A stretch of 64,000 bases of DNA from Chroococcidiopsis sp. CCMEE 29 (GTDB lineage: Bacteria; Cyanobacteriota; Cyanobacteriia; Cyanobacteriales; Chroococcidiopsidaceae), in NCBI RefSeq assembly GCF_023558375.1, contig NZ_CP083761.1, positions 919,001 to 983,000 of the forward strand, given 5' to 3'. The translations under genes and the position numbers were made by a program. A model generated the notes under the pieces. That model was not told the DNA's origin. It made no database searches and worked only from the letters and a program-made list of their open reading frames with translations. Within the stretch, counting starts at the first letter, position 1; the number at the start of each line of letters is the position of its first letter. This document shows positions 50,495-58,554 of the stretch, piece by piece.

Positions 50495-52597
50495 ATGAGA
50501 GAAATCCTGTACATAGAAATTCCCACACCGGACACAGCAGCTGTACGCAGTTGGTTGCAAGAGTTTGAGCCAGGAATGGGGGAAAAGGTGAGAACTCCCG
50601 AAGGTATTCGCCTACGTCTATCTCAAACTACAAACTCAACAACAACTATTTCAGATCCACCGGAAAAAAAGCTAGGGGAAATCTCCGCTTTTATTTGGTC
50701 AGTGCAGCGAACAACATATTTAAAAGTGTTCGGCTGGACAGATAAACCCGTACCAGGTGAACAGAAAATCCTGCAACGCCTGACTACTGAAATTAGGAGC
50801 CAGTTCCCCAATTGCTATCCAGAACCGCCAGCGATTGATTTGTCCCAACAATCAATTTTTGAGGCACTAGCGCCGTATTATCCCCTCACAGTGAAGTATT
50901 TTCAAAAAATACCCAATGGTGAATACGACCTCCAGCGTGTCTATTGGTGGGAGCAACGGTGGCGCGAAGGTGCCCGCAATCCGCAGCAGCCTCGTCAGGT
51001 AGTGTTCTCTAATCCAAAATCCAAAATCCAAAATCCAAAATTGGATTATGACCTCATTTATGTGGGTGGAGCGTTGGGCGTAATTCATGCGGCAGTTATG
51101 GCTCAGTTGGGCTACCGAGTGCTGTTGCTGGAGCGACTGCCCTTTGGTCAGATGAACCGGGAGTGGAACATTTCTCGTGATGAGTTGCAAAGCCTAATTG
51201 ACTTGGGTTTGTTGACTCCAGCTGAATGTGAAAGTATTATCGCCCGAGAGTACAAAGACGGATTTAATAAATTCTTTGATGGCAATAATCCCAGGAAGCT
51301 TAGAGCTGCAATCTTACACACTCCAACAGTATTGAATGTCGCGTTGGATTCAGAAAAGCTGCTGCAACTATGTGGGGAAAAGCTGCTTGCAGCGGGAGGT
51401 GAAATCCGGGATGAAACCGAGTTTATCCGAGCTGATGTTGAACCTTCACAAGTAGTAGTTCAAGTCAAGCATTTGCCTACAAATATAGAATCGAGAATGA
51501 GTGGGCGCTTACTAGTGGATGCAATGGGTAGTGCCTCTCCAATCGCCTGGCAGCTGAATGGGGATCGAGCGTTTGACAGTGTTTGTCCAACTGTGGGAGC
51601 AGTGATTGCTAGTGGATTTGAGCCGGGAGTGTGGGATTCTCAGTATGGCGATGTCCTCAACAGCCACGGGGATATTTCGCGGGGACGGCAGCTAATCTGG
51701 GAGTTGTTTCCAGGAGCGGGAGAAGAACTGACAATTTATTTATTCCATTACCATCAGGTGAATCCTGTTAATCCTGGCTCTTTGCTGGAGATGTACGAAG
51801 ACTTTTTCACGATTCTACCGGAGTATCGGCGCTGCGATGTAGATAAGCTGGTGTGGAAAAAACCGACATTTGGTTATATTCCAGGTCATTTTAGTGTAGG
51901 GAGCAGCGATCGCACGGTTGCCTTTGACAGACTGATTGCGATCGGTGATGCCGCATCGCTTCAGTCTCCCCTCGTTTTTACTGGGTTTGGCTCCTTGGTT
52001 CGCAATCTCAGCCGCTTAACTGTGCTGTTAGATACTGCCTTAAAACATGACCTGCTGAGTTTTCAAAACTTAAACCAAATTCGCGCCTACCAGAGTAATG
52101 TTTCCGTCACCTGGTTATTTTCAAAAGGGATGATGGTACCAACTGGAAAATTCTTACCACCCCAGCGAATTAATGCCATGCTGAATACTTTCTTTGGGCT
52201 GTTAGCAGACGAACCTCTAGAGGTAGCAGATAATTTCATCAAGGATCGGGTCGATTGGTTAACTTTTAATCGACTGGCGCTTAAGGCTGCTGGGAGAAAT
52301 CCTGCTTTACTAATCTGGATTTGGGAGTTGGCAGGTGTTAGGGATATGCTGCGCTGGCTGGGTAGCTACTTTAACTTTGGCTTTCATGCCCTGTTAAGCG
52401 CTTTGCTGAGCAGTTGGTTTCCAGGCTTTCTCTGGCGGATACAGCCTTGGTTAGAACCCCAATATCCCAAATTATGGCTGATGCTCCTAGCTCAGAGCCA
52501 TGCCCTTACTGCTGGCATGGGCCGTCCTCAATTAGCGATTAAATATCAGCCCTCAGCTGCTATTTGTCAGGAGAATCCAGAAGCTAGAACTTTATAA
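50495..52597 (+). CDS. cruA: CruA/CruP-type lycopene cyclase family flavoprotein
   Basis: Flavoprotein that cyclises lycopene ends to beta rings, or a CruP-type carotenoid-protective relative. Residues 1-160 are the family's N-terminal domain; the FAD loop is LIYVGGALGVIHAAVMAQLG at ~186, with LLLERLPFGQ at the end of the second strand; NREWNISRDELQSLIDLGLL is the family signature. Later motifs are LLVDAMGSASPIAW and RLIAIGDAASLQSPLVFTGF. The extra piece at ~172-183 ([14 protein letters not shown]) comes from four ATCCAAAA units inserted at the domain border. CruA rather than CruP is favoured by the GYIPGHF segment, with moderate confidence. Confidence 0.82.
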   Translation: MREILYIEIPTPDTAAVRSWLQEFEPGMGEKVRTPEGIRLRLSQTTNSTTTISDPPEKKLGEISAFIWSVQRTTYLKVFGWTDKPVPGEQKILQRLTTEIRSQFPNCYPEPPAIDLSQQSIFEALAPYYPLTVKYFQKIPNGEYDLQRVYWWEQRWREGARNPQQPRQVVFSNPKSKIQNPKLDYDLIYVGGALGVIHAAVMAQLGYRVLLLERLPFGQMNREWNISRDELQSLIDLGLLTPAECESIIAREYKDGFNKFFDGNNPRKLRAAILHTPTVLNVALDSEKLLQLCGEKLLAAGGEIRDETEFIRADVEPSQVVVQVKHLPTNIESRMSGRLLVDAMGSASPIAWQLNGDRAFDSVCPTVGAVIASGFEPGVWDSQYGDVLNSHGDISRGRQLIWELFPGAGEELTIYLFHYHQVNPVNPGSLLEMYEDFFTILPEYRRCDVDKLVWKKPTFGYIPGHFSVGSSDRTVAFDRLIAIGDAASLQSPLVFTGFGSLVRNLSRLTVLLDTALKHDLLSFQNLNQIRAYQSNVSVTWLFSKGMMVPTGKFLPPQRINAMLNTFFGLLADEPLEVADNFIKDRVDWLTFNRLALKAAGRNPALLIWIWELAGVRDMLRWLGSYFNFGFHALLSALLSSWFPGFLWRIQPWLEPQYPKLWLMLLAQSHALTAGMGRPQLAIKYQPSAAICQENPEARTL

Positions 52598-52665
52598 GCT
52601 CTTATACAGGCGGGTTTATGTGTCTCACTGCTCCCCCAAATAAATCCGCCCTACAATTGTTCGCT

Positions 52666-53982
52666 TCACCCCCTCTTGTGGGCAAAGGTTGGTAGTTCAA
52701 CTGCTGAGAGCGACGTTCTCCTCTTGGGAGGATGCAACGGGTAAACTACTGGTGAAGGCCAGTTTGGATTTGCCTGATTAACATCTGGAGTCGACAAAAT
52801 AGTAGCGGCTTCTAGTGAATTGTTAGCTAAATTGTCAGTTCCTGTTTCCTCGGCAGCTTCATCAAGTAGATTGAGTAAATTTTGCCATTCGGCGTCATCA
52901 GCCTCACTAAAATCTGAGAGGTAAATTTGTGCTGTAGCGGTTGTAATTGGTAACTCAAACGGTGCTGGGGATGGGGTTGGCTCAAAGTGAGTTGGTTGTT
53001 CGCAATCTATTGTCAGTTGCTCGTCGTTACTACATACTGAAAAGTCTACGAACTGGTTGACCGAAGTTGTTTGTTGTCCTACAGCCCGATCGGTTAAATT
53101 TACCCCTACGAACACTGAAGATTCTGTCTCAGTAGACCCTAACTCATCACTGAAATGCGGTTGTATTGACCAGGGTTGAATAGGCTCTGCTTTGGGAAAC
53201 AAAGACTGAGCCTGAATCAATCCTGTTTGCCAACTTGGGGTATTGGTTGGGATACTGTTGAAATTAAATTCAGATTGATGATTGGCAATAGGTACCTCTA
53301 AACACTTTTCTAAAGCAACTTTTAATTGCATAGTGTGGCGTTGCTGTCGATTCAGGCGGTTGCGTAATTCTCGACAAGTATTTTCTGTTTGCATCAGCCG
53401 GTGAGACTGTTCGTTATAGCTAGCTTGTGTCCGAGCACAGTCGCGTTCCATCTGAGCAGCTCTTTCCTGGCTACTTTCCACCTCAGCCGTTAAGGTTTCA
53501 ATTAAAATTTGTTGGCGTTGGGTAGTTTGATGAGCAGCTTCCAGTTCTTGTAACAAATAGCTGACCTGTTCTCGATCGGCTACAAGCTCCTGGGTTTGTT
53601 GAGTGAGCATTGACTCAGCAACACTCGTTCGCTGTTTGTACAAGTCCAAATTATCTTGACAATCAGTCAGTGTCTGCTCCAGCTGGAGCACGCGGTTAAG
53701 TAAGTTGCTGTTTGAACAGCGTAGTTCCTGAATCAGGCTAAATAATTTAGCCAGCTCTAAGGCTTTTGGCTCTACGCGGCTAGAAAATACCGCTAAATCA
53801 ACGGTAGACAAATTTGCAGACGCTGGTACGAGGCTAGGTTCGTGGTACCTACTATCAGCCGTAATTAGCTGCTCACCAGGCGAATCAGTATAGTGTACGT
53901 TTACCTGCGTTGCTGGCATTGAACTAATAGAATTAATCAGTTCAGAAAATGACGAATTTGTCTGTTTGTCAGCTTCACTCAT
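52666..53982 (-). CDS. Coiled-coil protein of unknown function
   Basis: A 438-residue protein. The first ~85 residues are Ser/Pro-rich; residues ~85-235 form a long coiled coil (LAKLFSLIQELRCSNSNLLN, LEQTLTDCQDNLDLYKQR, LIETLTAEVESSQERAAQME, ENTCRELRNRLNRQQRHTMQ); the rest is acidic and low in complexity, ending in a basic PPKRRTSLSAVELPTFAHKR. No membrane helix or enzyme motif. It could be a filament-forming cytoskeletal protein such as cyanobacterial CCRPs, but this is only by shape. Confidence 0.6.
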   Translation of the reverse strand: MSEADKQTNSSFSELINSISSMPATQVNVHYTDSPGEQLITADSRYHEPSLVPASANLSTVDLAVFSSRVEPKALELAKLFSLIQELRCSNSNLLNRVLQLEQTLTDCQDNLDLYKQRTSVAESMLTQQTQELVADREQVSYLLQELEAAHQTTQRQQILIETLTAEVESSQERAAQMERDCARTQASYNEQSHRLMQTENTCRELRNRLNRQQRHTMQLKVALEKCLEVPIANHQSEFNFNSIPTNTPSWQTGLIQAQSLFPKAEPIQPWSIQPHFSDELGSTETESSVFVGVNLTDRAVGQQTTSVNQFVDFSVCSNDEQLTIDCEQPTHFEPTPSPAPFELPITTATAQIYLSDFSEADDAEWQNLLNLLDEAAEETGTDNLANNSLEAATILSTPDVNQANPNWPSPVVYPLHPPKRRTSLSAVELPTFAHKRG

Positions 53983-54161
53983 AGTTTTTCATCCAGCGTT
54001 GAACAAATCTTGATTGCTTACTACCAAGGCAAATCGTTTCTCACTGGTCTACTCCGACAGAGCCAGAATTTCTCTTAAGGTTAAACCTCAATTTCTGTGC
54101 TGGCAACGCACACTTAATTTTTGTTTGTAGTTGTTTGTAGAAATATATCGCCCTTATTCCC

Positions 54162-55685
54162 TCAAGGCAACCAGTGGGGATAAAAACCTGGTAAAGGTAA
54201 TTGTTCTGGTTGCAGTTGAGCTGACATTCCTACAGCTAATGTGGTAGGGAGAGGGAGTAACCACAGCCGACTGGTAGCGATCGCTTCCCCATCACTTGTG
54301 CGCGGTGCGTTTACCTGGGACGGCTCAGATGTTGTTGTAACGACTTGATCGAACAGCAGTCCTAGTCCATCGGGTGACAAGCTCATTTGTACATCCCGTT
54401 GATTGGGTAGCACAACCAGTGGTATCTGTTTTCCCGTTTTCAGGTCAATCGCTGCCAAATACGGCTGTTCTTCGTAGGCTTCACCCTCTAGCAGTTGAGT
54501 CAACAGGCAATAGAGAGTCTGCTTCTGGGGGTCAAACTTGGCGCTGATAATTGAGCCGGTTGTGCGTAGGAGTTGTTTCTGAACACCCTGGTTCGTTACA
54601 AAGAAAAGTGATCGTGTGTAGTCTGTATTAAATTTAACCATTGCCGCCGCAGAACCATCCCCGGCAAAGTCCAGCACCATTCCAAATTGAGGCAGAAAAT
54701 CCAAAGGTTTTTCGGCTTCAGCTTCAGGTTGCAGTGGGAGAAGTGCCACACCTTGTCCTTGGGCGACTGCTACAGCCGCACTATCTGGCGTAATCATAAA
54801 GTCACCCCCTGGTTGACTTTCCAGCGGTTGAGGCTTTGAGTTAGGGCGGATCACCCAAAGACCTAACTCGCCAGGGTTACGCTGGTTCACTCGCTGGACA
54901 ACGATAGTCTTTCCATCCGGCGACAAGTCAAATTTCAGGTTTTGATAGCCTTGATTATCTAAAACTAAGTCAATTTTGCCGGGTGGATCTGGGTTGTTTG
55001 AGGATAGGGCAGGCAAAAAGCTTTTAGAGCCTGCTAGATTACCGGAATGATTGCCGGTAGTCACAGTATATAGCTGGGACGAAAGTAAGGCTTGGTGGTC
55101 AGTCGTTCGTTTGGTGGCGGAAAATAAAATCTTTTCTCCAGCTGGATACGGTTTAAAGTCAACTACAACTAGGTCTTTGGGGGTAAGGATAGTTTTTTGC
55201 TGCTGGGTGAAGTTGTAAAGAATTAACCGTCCCTGCTCTTCCCCTTCCACACCTAAATAAACAAGGGCGCGATCGCGGGTGCGAAAGCGACCATCAAACG
55301 GCTGGATCAACCTCCTTAAGTCTTGCTCTTCTGAGAATTGATCGCGTGCAAAGCGCAGTTGCAATTGATAGGACGTGCCATAGGGAGCCGGTGCCAAGAG
55401 AGTATAAACTAACCGTCGCCCTGCCCAGCTAATTTTACCCGGTAGGGGCGGATCAATTTGCAGATTTGCCTCTACGCTTTTTATATTCATGGGGCGACTA
55501 AAGGTCAAGCTGAAGGATGTATCTTCTGCCCCGATTTGTTTATCTTGCCAGTTGAAATCTCGCACACGGGGTGCAACGGCATCACCTTGAGATAATAGTA
55601 GAACAATCAGCAGACTCAGCCCTAGCATGAGTGCGATCGCCACACGATCAATTGGTTGGAAAAACGATTTGAAATTCACTCGCAT
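54162..55685 (-). CDS. Membrane-anchored SbsA-Ig plus beta-propeller protein
   Basis: A 507-residue protein with one N-terminal membrane helix (VAIALMLGLSLLIVLLLSQG), an SbsA/Big_5-type Ig domain (~residues 45-130: TSFSLTFSRPMNIKSVEANL, YGTSYQLQLRFARDQ), and a TolB/WD40-like propeller (~140-500: LILYNFTQQQKTILTPKDLV, KFDLSPDGKTIVVQRVN, DVQMSLSPDGLGLLFDQV). Probably exposed outside the plasma membrane. Function unknown; a role in cell-wall or secretion scaffolding is speculation. Confidence 0.72.
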   Translation of the reverse strand: MRVNFKSFFQPIDRVAIALMLGLSLLIVLLLSQGDAVAPRVRDFNWQDKQIGAEDTSFSLTFSRPMNIKSVEANLQIDPPLPGKISWAGRRLVYTLLAPAPYGTSYQLQLRFARDQFSEEQDLRRLIQPFDGRFRTRDRALVYLGVEGEEQGRLILYNFTQQQKTILTPKDLVVVDFKPYPAGEKILFSATKRTTDHQALLSSQLYTVTTGNHSGNLAGSKSFLPALSSNNPDPPGKIDLVLDNQGYQNLKFDLSPDGKTIVVQRVNQRNPGELGLWVIRPNSKPQPLESQPGGDFMITPDSAAVAVAQGQGVALLPLQPEAEAEKPLDFLPQFGMVLDFAGDGSAAAMVKFNTDYTRSLFFVTNQGVQKQLLRTTGSIISAKFDPQKQTLYCLLTQLLEGEAYEEQPYLAAIDLKTGKQIPLVVLPNQRDVQMSLSPDGLGLLFDQVVTTTSEPSQVNAPRTSDGEAIATSRLWLLPLPTTLAVGMSAQLQPEQLPLPGFYPHWLP

Positions 55686-56021
55686 TTAACACCTAATAGA
55701 GAAACTAGCAAAAAGATGGATTTGCTCAAATTGAGTCTCAATAAACAGCTTTACTAAGCTTTGATGTAGTTTCTGATACTCTACATTTGTCAGCCAAACT
55801 TATCTCAAGACAGAGGTTACTAATCAAGCGGGGATCGCTAATTAAAGGTTAAGAGGGTGTGTTCTACTCCTAGTTGCCCAGACAGGAAAGGAGCCACCTA
55901 CACCGCGAAAACAAAACCCAGAAAACATTTAGCGCTTAAACACCTCCTTCAAGCTGTCAACCCTAAAAATCAGGGTTGATTAATTTTGCGGACACCCAGA
56001 TTAAGCCAGGTAATCTAAACA
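55686..56021. other. 336-base gap between divergent genes
   Basis: Should contain promoters for both the propeller gene (minus) and the DUF4142 gene (plus). No coding frame. Near 55965-55985 CCCTAAAAATCAGGG forms a small hairpin. Confidence 0.4.
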
Positions 56022-56717
56022 ATGCTCAAACAAAAAATTTTAACTGCTGCACTCGTAGCGATCGGATCATTCGTTTCTTTAGAGTACACATCTGTAGCTC
56101 AGTCAAACCAACCCACAACTCAGCCTACTCGTGGTACGACTCAACAAGACGGTACTACAACTCAGCCGACTCGTGGCACAACTCAACAGGACGGCACTAC
56201 AACTCAGCCGACTCGTGGCACAACTCAACAAGACGGTACTAAACTAAGCAACTTAGATAGACAGTTTTTTATTCAAGCAGCTCAAGGGGGAATGGCGGAA
56301 ATACAACTAGGGCAACTGGCACTAAAGCGGGCAGCAAGCAATTCCGTGAGACAGTACGCGCAGCAGATGATTAATGATCATACACGGGCAAACAAAGAAC
56401 TCATGCAGCTGGCTGCCCAGAAGCGAGTCACCCTGCCGAAAACTGTCAATCAGCAACAGCAGGCGGTGATGAAAAAACTGTCGCAACTATCAGGCAGAAA
56501 TTTCGACCAGGCGTACATGAACGAGGCAGGAGTCAGGGCTCACACTGAGCAGGCAGCTTTATACCAGCGCCAAGCTAAGCAGGGTCAAGACCCGGATGTG
56601 CGAGCCTTTGCTACTAGAACCCTACCTATAGTGCAAAAGCATTTGCAAATGGCACAAGCTATGACAGGCAAGGCCACTGGAGGAACTACGAACCATCATC
56701 AAGCTCCTACCCGCTGA
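56022..56717 (+). CDS. DUF4142 protein with three 14-residue repeats
   Basis: Secreted ferritin-like protein of 231 residues. Signal peptide ~1-27 (KILTAALVAIGSFVSLEYTS to AQS). Residues ~32-73 are three exact copies of TTQPTRGTTQQDGT, a hydrophilic linker encoded by a 42-bp tandem repeat. The DUF4142 domain (~75-215) follows: LDRQFFIQAAQGGMAEIQLG, AASNSVRQYAQQMINDHTRA, AGVRAHTEQAALYQRQAKQG. Family function is unproven, often linked with stress or surface structures. Confidence 0.87.
   Translation: MLKQKILTAALVAIGSFVSLEYTSVAQSNQPTTQPTRGTTQQDGTTTQPTRGTTQQDGTTTQPTRGTTQQDGTKLSNLDRQFFIQAAQGGMAEIQLGQLALKRAASNSVRQYAQQMINDHTRANKELMQLAAQKRVTLPKTVNQQQQAVMKKLSQLSGRNFDQAYMNEAGVRAHTEQAALYQRQAKQGQDPDVRAFATRTLPIVQKHLQMAQAMTGKATGGTTNHHQAPTR
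56115..56240 (+). repeat. Three tandem 42-bp coding repeats
   Basis: Units at 56115-56156, 56157-56198 and 56199-56240, beginning ACAACTCAGCC and ending GG(T/C)ACT. Differences are silent (CCTACTCGTGGTACG versus CCGACTCGTGGCACA), showing the protein repeat is being kept. Likely site of length variation. Confidence 0.85.
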
Positions 56718-56876
56718 AATAGGCTGTTAGACATTTACTTTACTCGTTTAGACTGATGGGGCGATAGGGAGATGGGGATGGGGACAGAGATTCAAAAAGA
56801 CAGTCTTTGTGTACATGCTTTCCCTGCTCCCCCTGCCTCCCCTGCTATTGCTTGCCCGACAGGAGACAACTTGATA

Positions 56877-57656
56877 TCAGTATTCATATGGGTTTTTGGG
56901 TTCAGGAATTTTCTTGGGTGGCGAACTTGCTTCAATCGTAAGTTGACGTTTACCCTGAAGGTTCTCTGTAATCATCTGCCCTTGAATTTCTAGCCAGGTA
57001 TCAGGCGGATAAGCTTGGCGATTTTCTTCCGCCAGTTTGACTGGCAACCCAACCGGATAGGCATCTGCCGCACAGCAAGTAATCACAAATCGAGACAGCA
57101 ACAAGTAATTTGGCGGTAGTTCAGGTGGATGGATCGCAAAACCCTGCACATTGACTTTTTGACCAGTATATGCATCTGGCTCAGGATAGACATTCAGGGT
57201 TCGCACCCAGTCTAAAAGCGATCGCTTCTCCGGTTGAATAGAACTGCGAAAAGCTTGGGGTTGCGATCGCGTTGCTGCCAAGAAATCGGTTACGCCTAGC
57301 TGAAGTGCAGTTTGGCTGGCAAAGACGCGGGGTGTAAATACTAAACCTAGAATGGCAGTTGTCAATAGCAATACACTGCTAAAGCCAGGAGAAAATAAAG
57401 TCATATGCTTAAGACTAGGAGCAACGGCACCGCGACGCTGCCGCAGGAGTTGCCATCCCTTCAAGCCACTTACAGATAGTAATCCCAAGCCGCCTGTAAT
57501 CACTAACCAGAAGAAATCGGGGTGAATCAGCAGGTTGAGCTTGCCAGTGAGCCAATATTTCAGCATCAAGACCCCCCAGGCGGCGAGTGCCAACACTTCC
57601 AGCCAAGGCAATAAATAGTTTCGCGTTCTTAGCTTCGTTTTTTGAGTTGAATTCAT
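56877..57656 (-). CDS. TIGR03943-family membrane protein
   Basis: A 259-residue protein of the TIGR03943 (YcgQ-like) family, normally paired with a DUF318-type permease. Membrane helices lie at ~15-35 (LLPWLEVLALAAWGVLMLKY), ~45-65 and ~95-115; the C-terminal domain has the family's KVNVQGFAIHPPELPPNYLL, FVITCCAADAYPVGLPVKLA and LEIQGQMITENLQGKRQLTI. The CC pair is the conserved metal-like motif. No permease gene is adjacent here, so the usual partner is missing or elsewhere. Confidence 0.85.
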   Translation of the reverse strand: MNSTQKTKLRTRNYLLPWLEVLALAAWGVLMLKYWLTGKLNLLIHPDFFWLVITGGLGLLSVSGLKGWQLLRQRRGAVAPSLKHMTLFSPGFSSVLLLTTAILGLVFTPRVFASQTALQLGVTDFLAATRSQPQAFRSSIQPEKRSLLDWVRTLNVYPEPDAYTGQKVNVQGFAIHPPELPPNYLLLSRFVITCCAADAYPVGLPVKLAEENRQAYPPDTWLEIQGQMITENLQGKRQLTIEASSPPKKIPEPKNPYEY

Positions 57657-57679
57657 GCGACTTTTCTTAAGCTAATCGG

Positions 57680-58516
57680 TTATGCTGCTGATGGGGTAGC
57701 AACGGTATGACCCACGTGCCACCCAGTAGCGGGATACGCTGGTTTGAGAGTCGTAATTTCATATCCGAGAGCGCGCATAAAAGCCTCAAACTCTTGATTT
57801 TTGTGCATAAAATTCTCTTTATGCTGAGCGTCTATTTCACAGATGATCGCTGGTTTAAATTCTTTAATGGTTTGAGACATGCCATGTAAAACATCGAGTT
57901 CTGCGCCCTCAACATCAATTTTCACGACTGCAGGCGGTGCCAATTTCTGTTGGGCAATTAGGCGATCAATAGAGACAAGATCGATAGCGATCGCACCTTT
58001 CATGTCAGGGGGTTGATCGGCGATAGACAGTGTAGCTCCTCCGGGATGATGTGTTAGCAGCAGTTCTCCCTTTCCCTGCGAGCAGGAAACAGCTTTTTCA
58101 AATACAGTGACATGGTGAAACTGATTGAGATCGGCATTCCTTTGTAGACTAGCAGCATTCTCCGGCACAGGCTCAAATGCATAAACGCGACCAGTCGATC
58201 CAACTAGCCTAGCGCCGATGACGGTAAAAAAGCCGATATTAGCACCGATATCGTAAAATGTATCGCCAGGCTTTAGGTAGCGTGCTAACGCTTGCTGCAC
58301 TGGATATTCATTTGTCCCTAGGGCATAATCGGGATTAGAGCTACCAGCGTTGAATTTTAGCCCCGCACCAACTCCATTACAAATGGTTACGTTCCGATTC
58401 CTTACGCCCAAGCGGACGATCCGAGAGGCAGTCGGATTTGACTCCAATTGACTTAAGCGATCGAGCAGGCTTAATGGTAGACCTTTGAAAGCATGACTAA
58501 GAAGTTGCTTAATCAT
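57680..58516 (-). CDS. FkbM-family SAM methyltransferase
   Basis: A 278-residue methyltransferase that in this family usually acts on sugars or polyketides. Motif I is YDIGANIGFFTVIGARLVG and motif II YAFEPVPENAASLQRNADLN; KIDVEGAELDVLHGMSQTI is the FkbM signature. The last gene of the minus-strand surface-glycan group, 38 bases after the 715-codon gene. Substrate is probably a glycan O-methyl group by context. Confidence 0.92.
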   Translation of the reverse strand: MIKQLLSHAFKGLPLSLLDRLSQLESNPTASRIVRLGVRNRNVTICNGVGAGLKFNAGSSNPDYALGTNEYPVQQALARYLKPGDTFYDIGANIGFFTVIGARLVGSTGRVYAFEPVPENAASLQRNADLNQFHHVTVFEKAVSCSQGKGELLLTHHPGGATLSIADQPPDMKGAIAIDLVSIDRLIAQQKLAPPAVVKIDVEGAELDVLHGMSQTIKEFKPAIICEIDAQHKENFMHKNQEFEAFMRALGYEITTLKPAYPATGWHVGHTVATPSAA

Positions 58517-58554
58517 AATAATGCTGTGACAGAGAAAGGGCTAGGGAAAGAATT

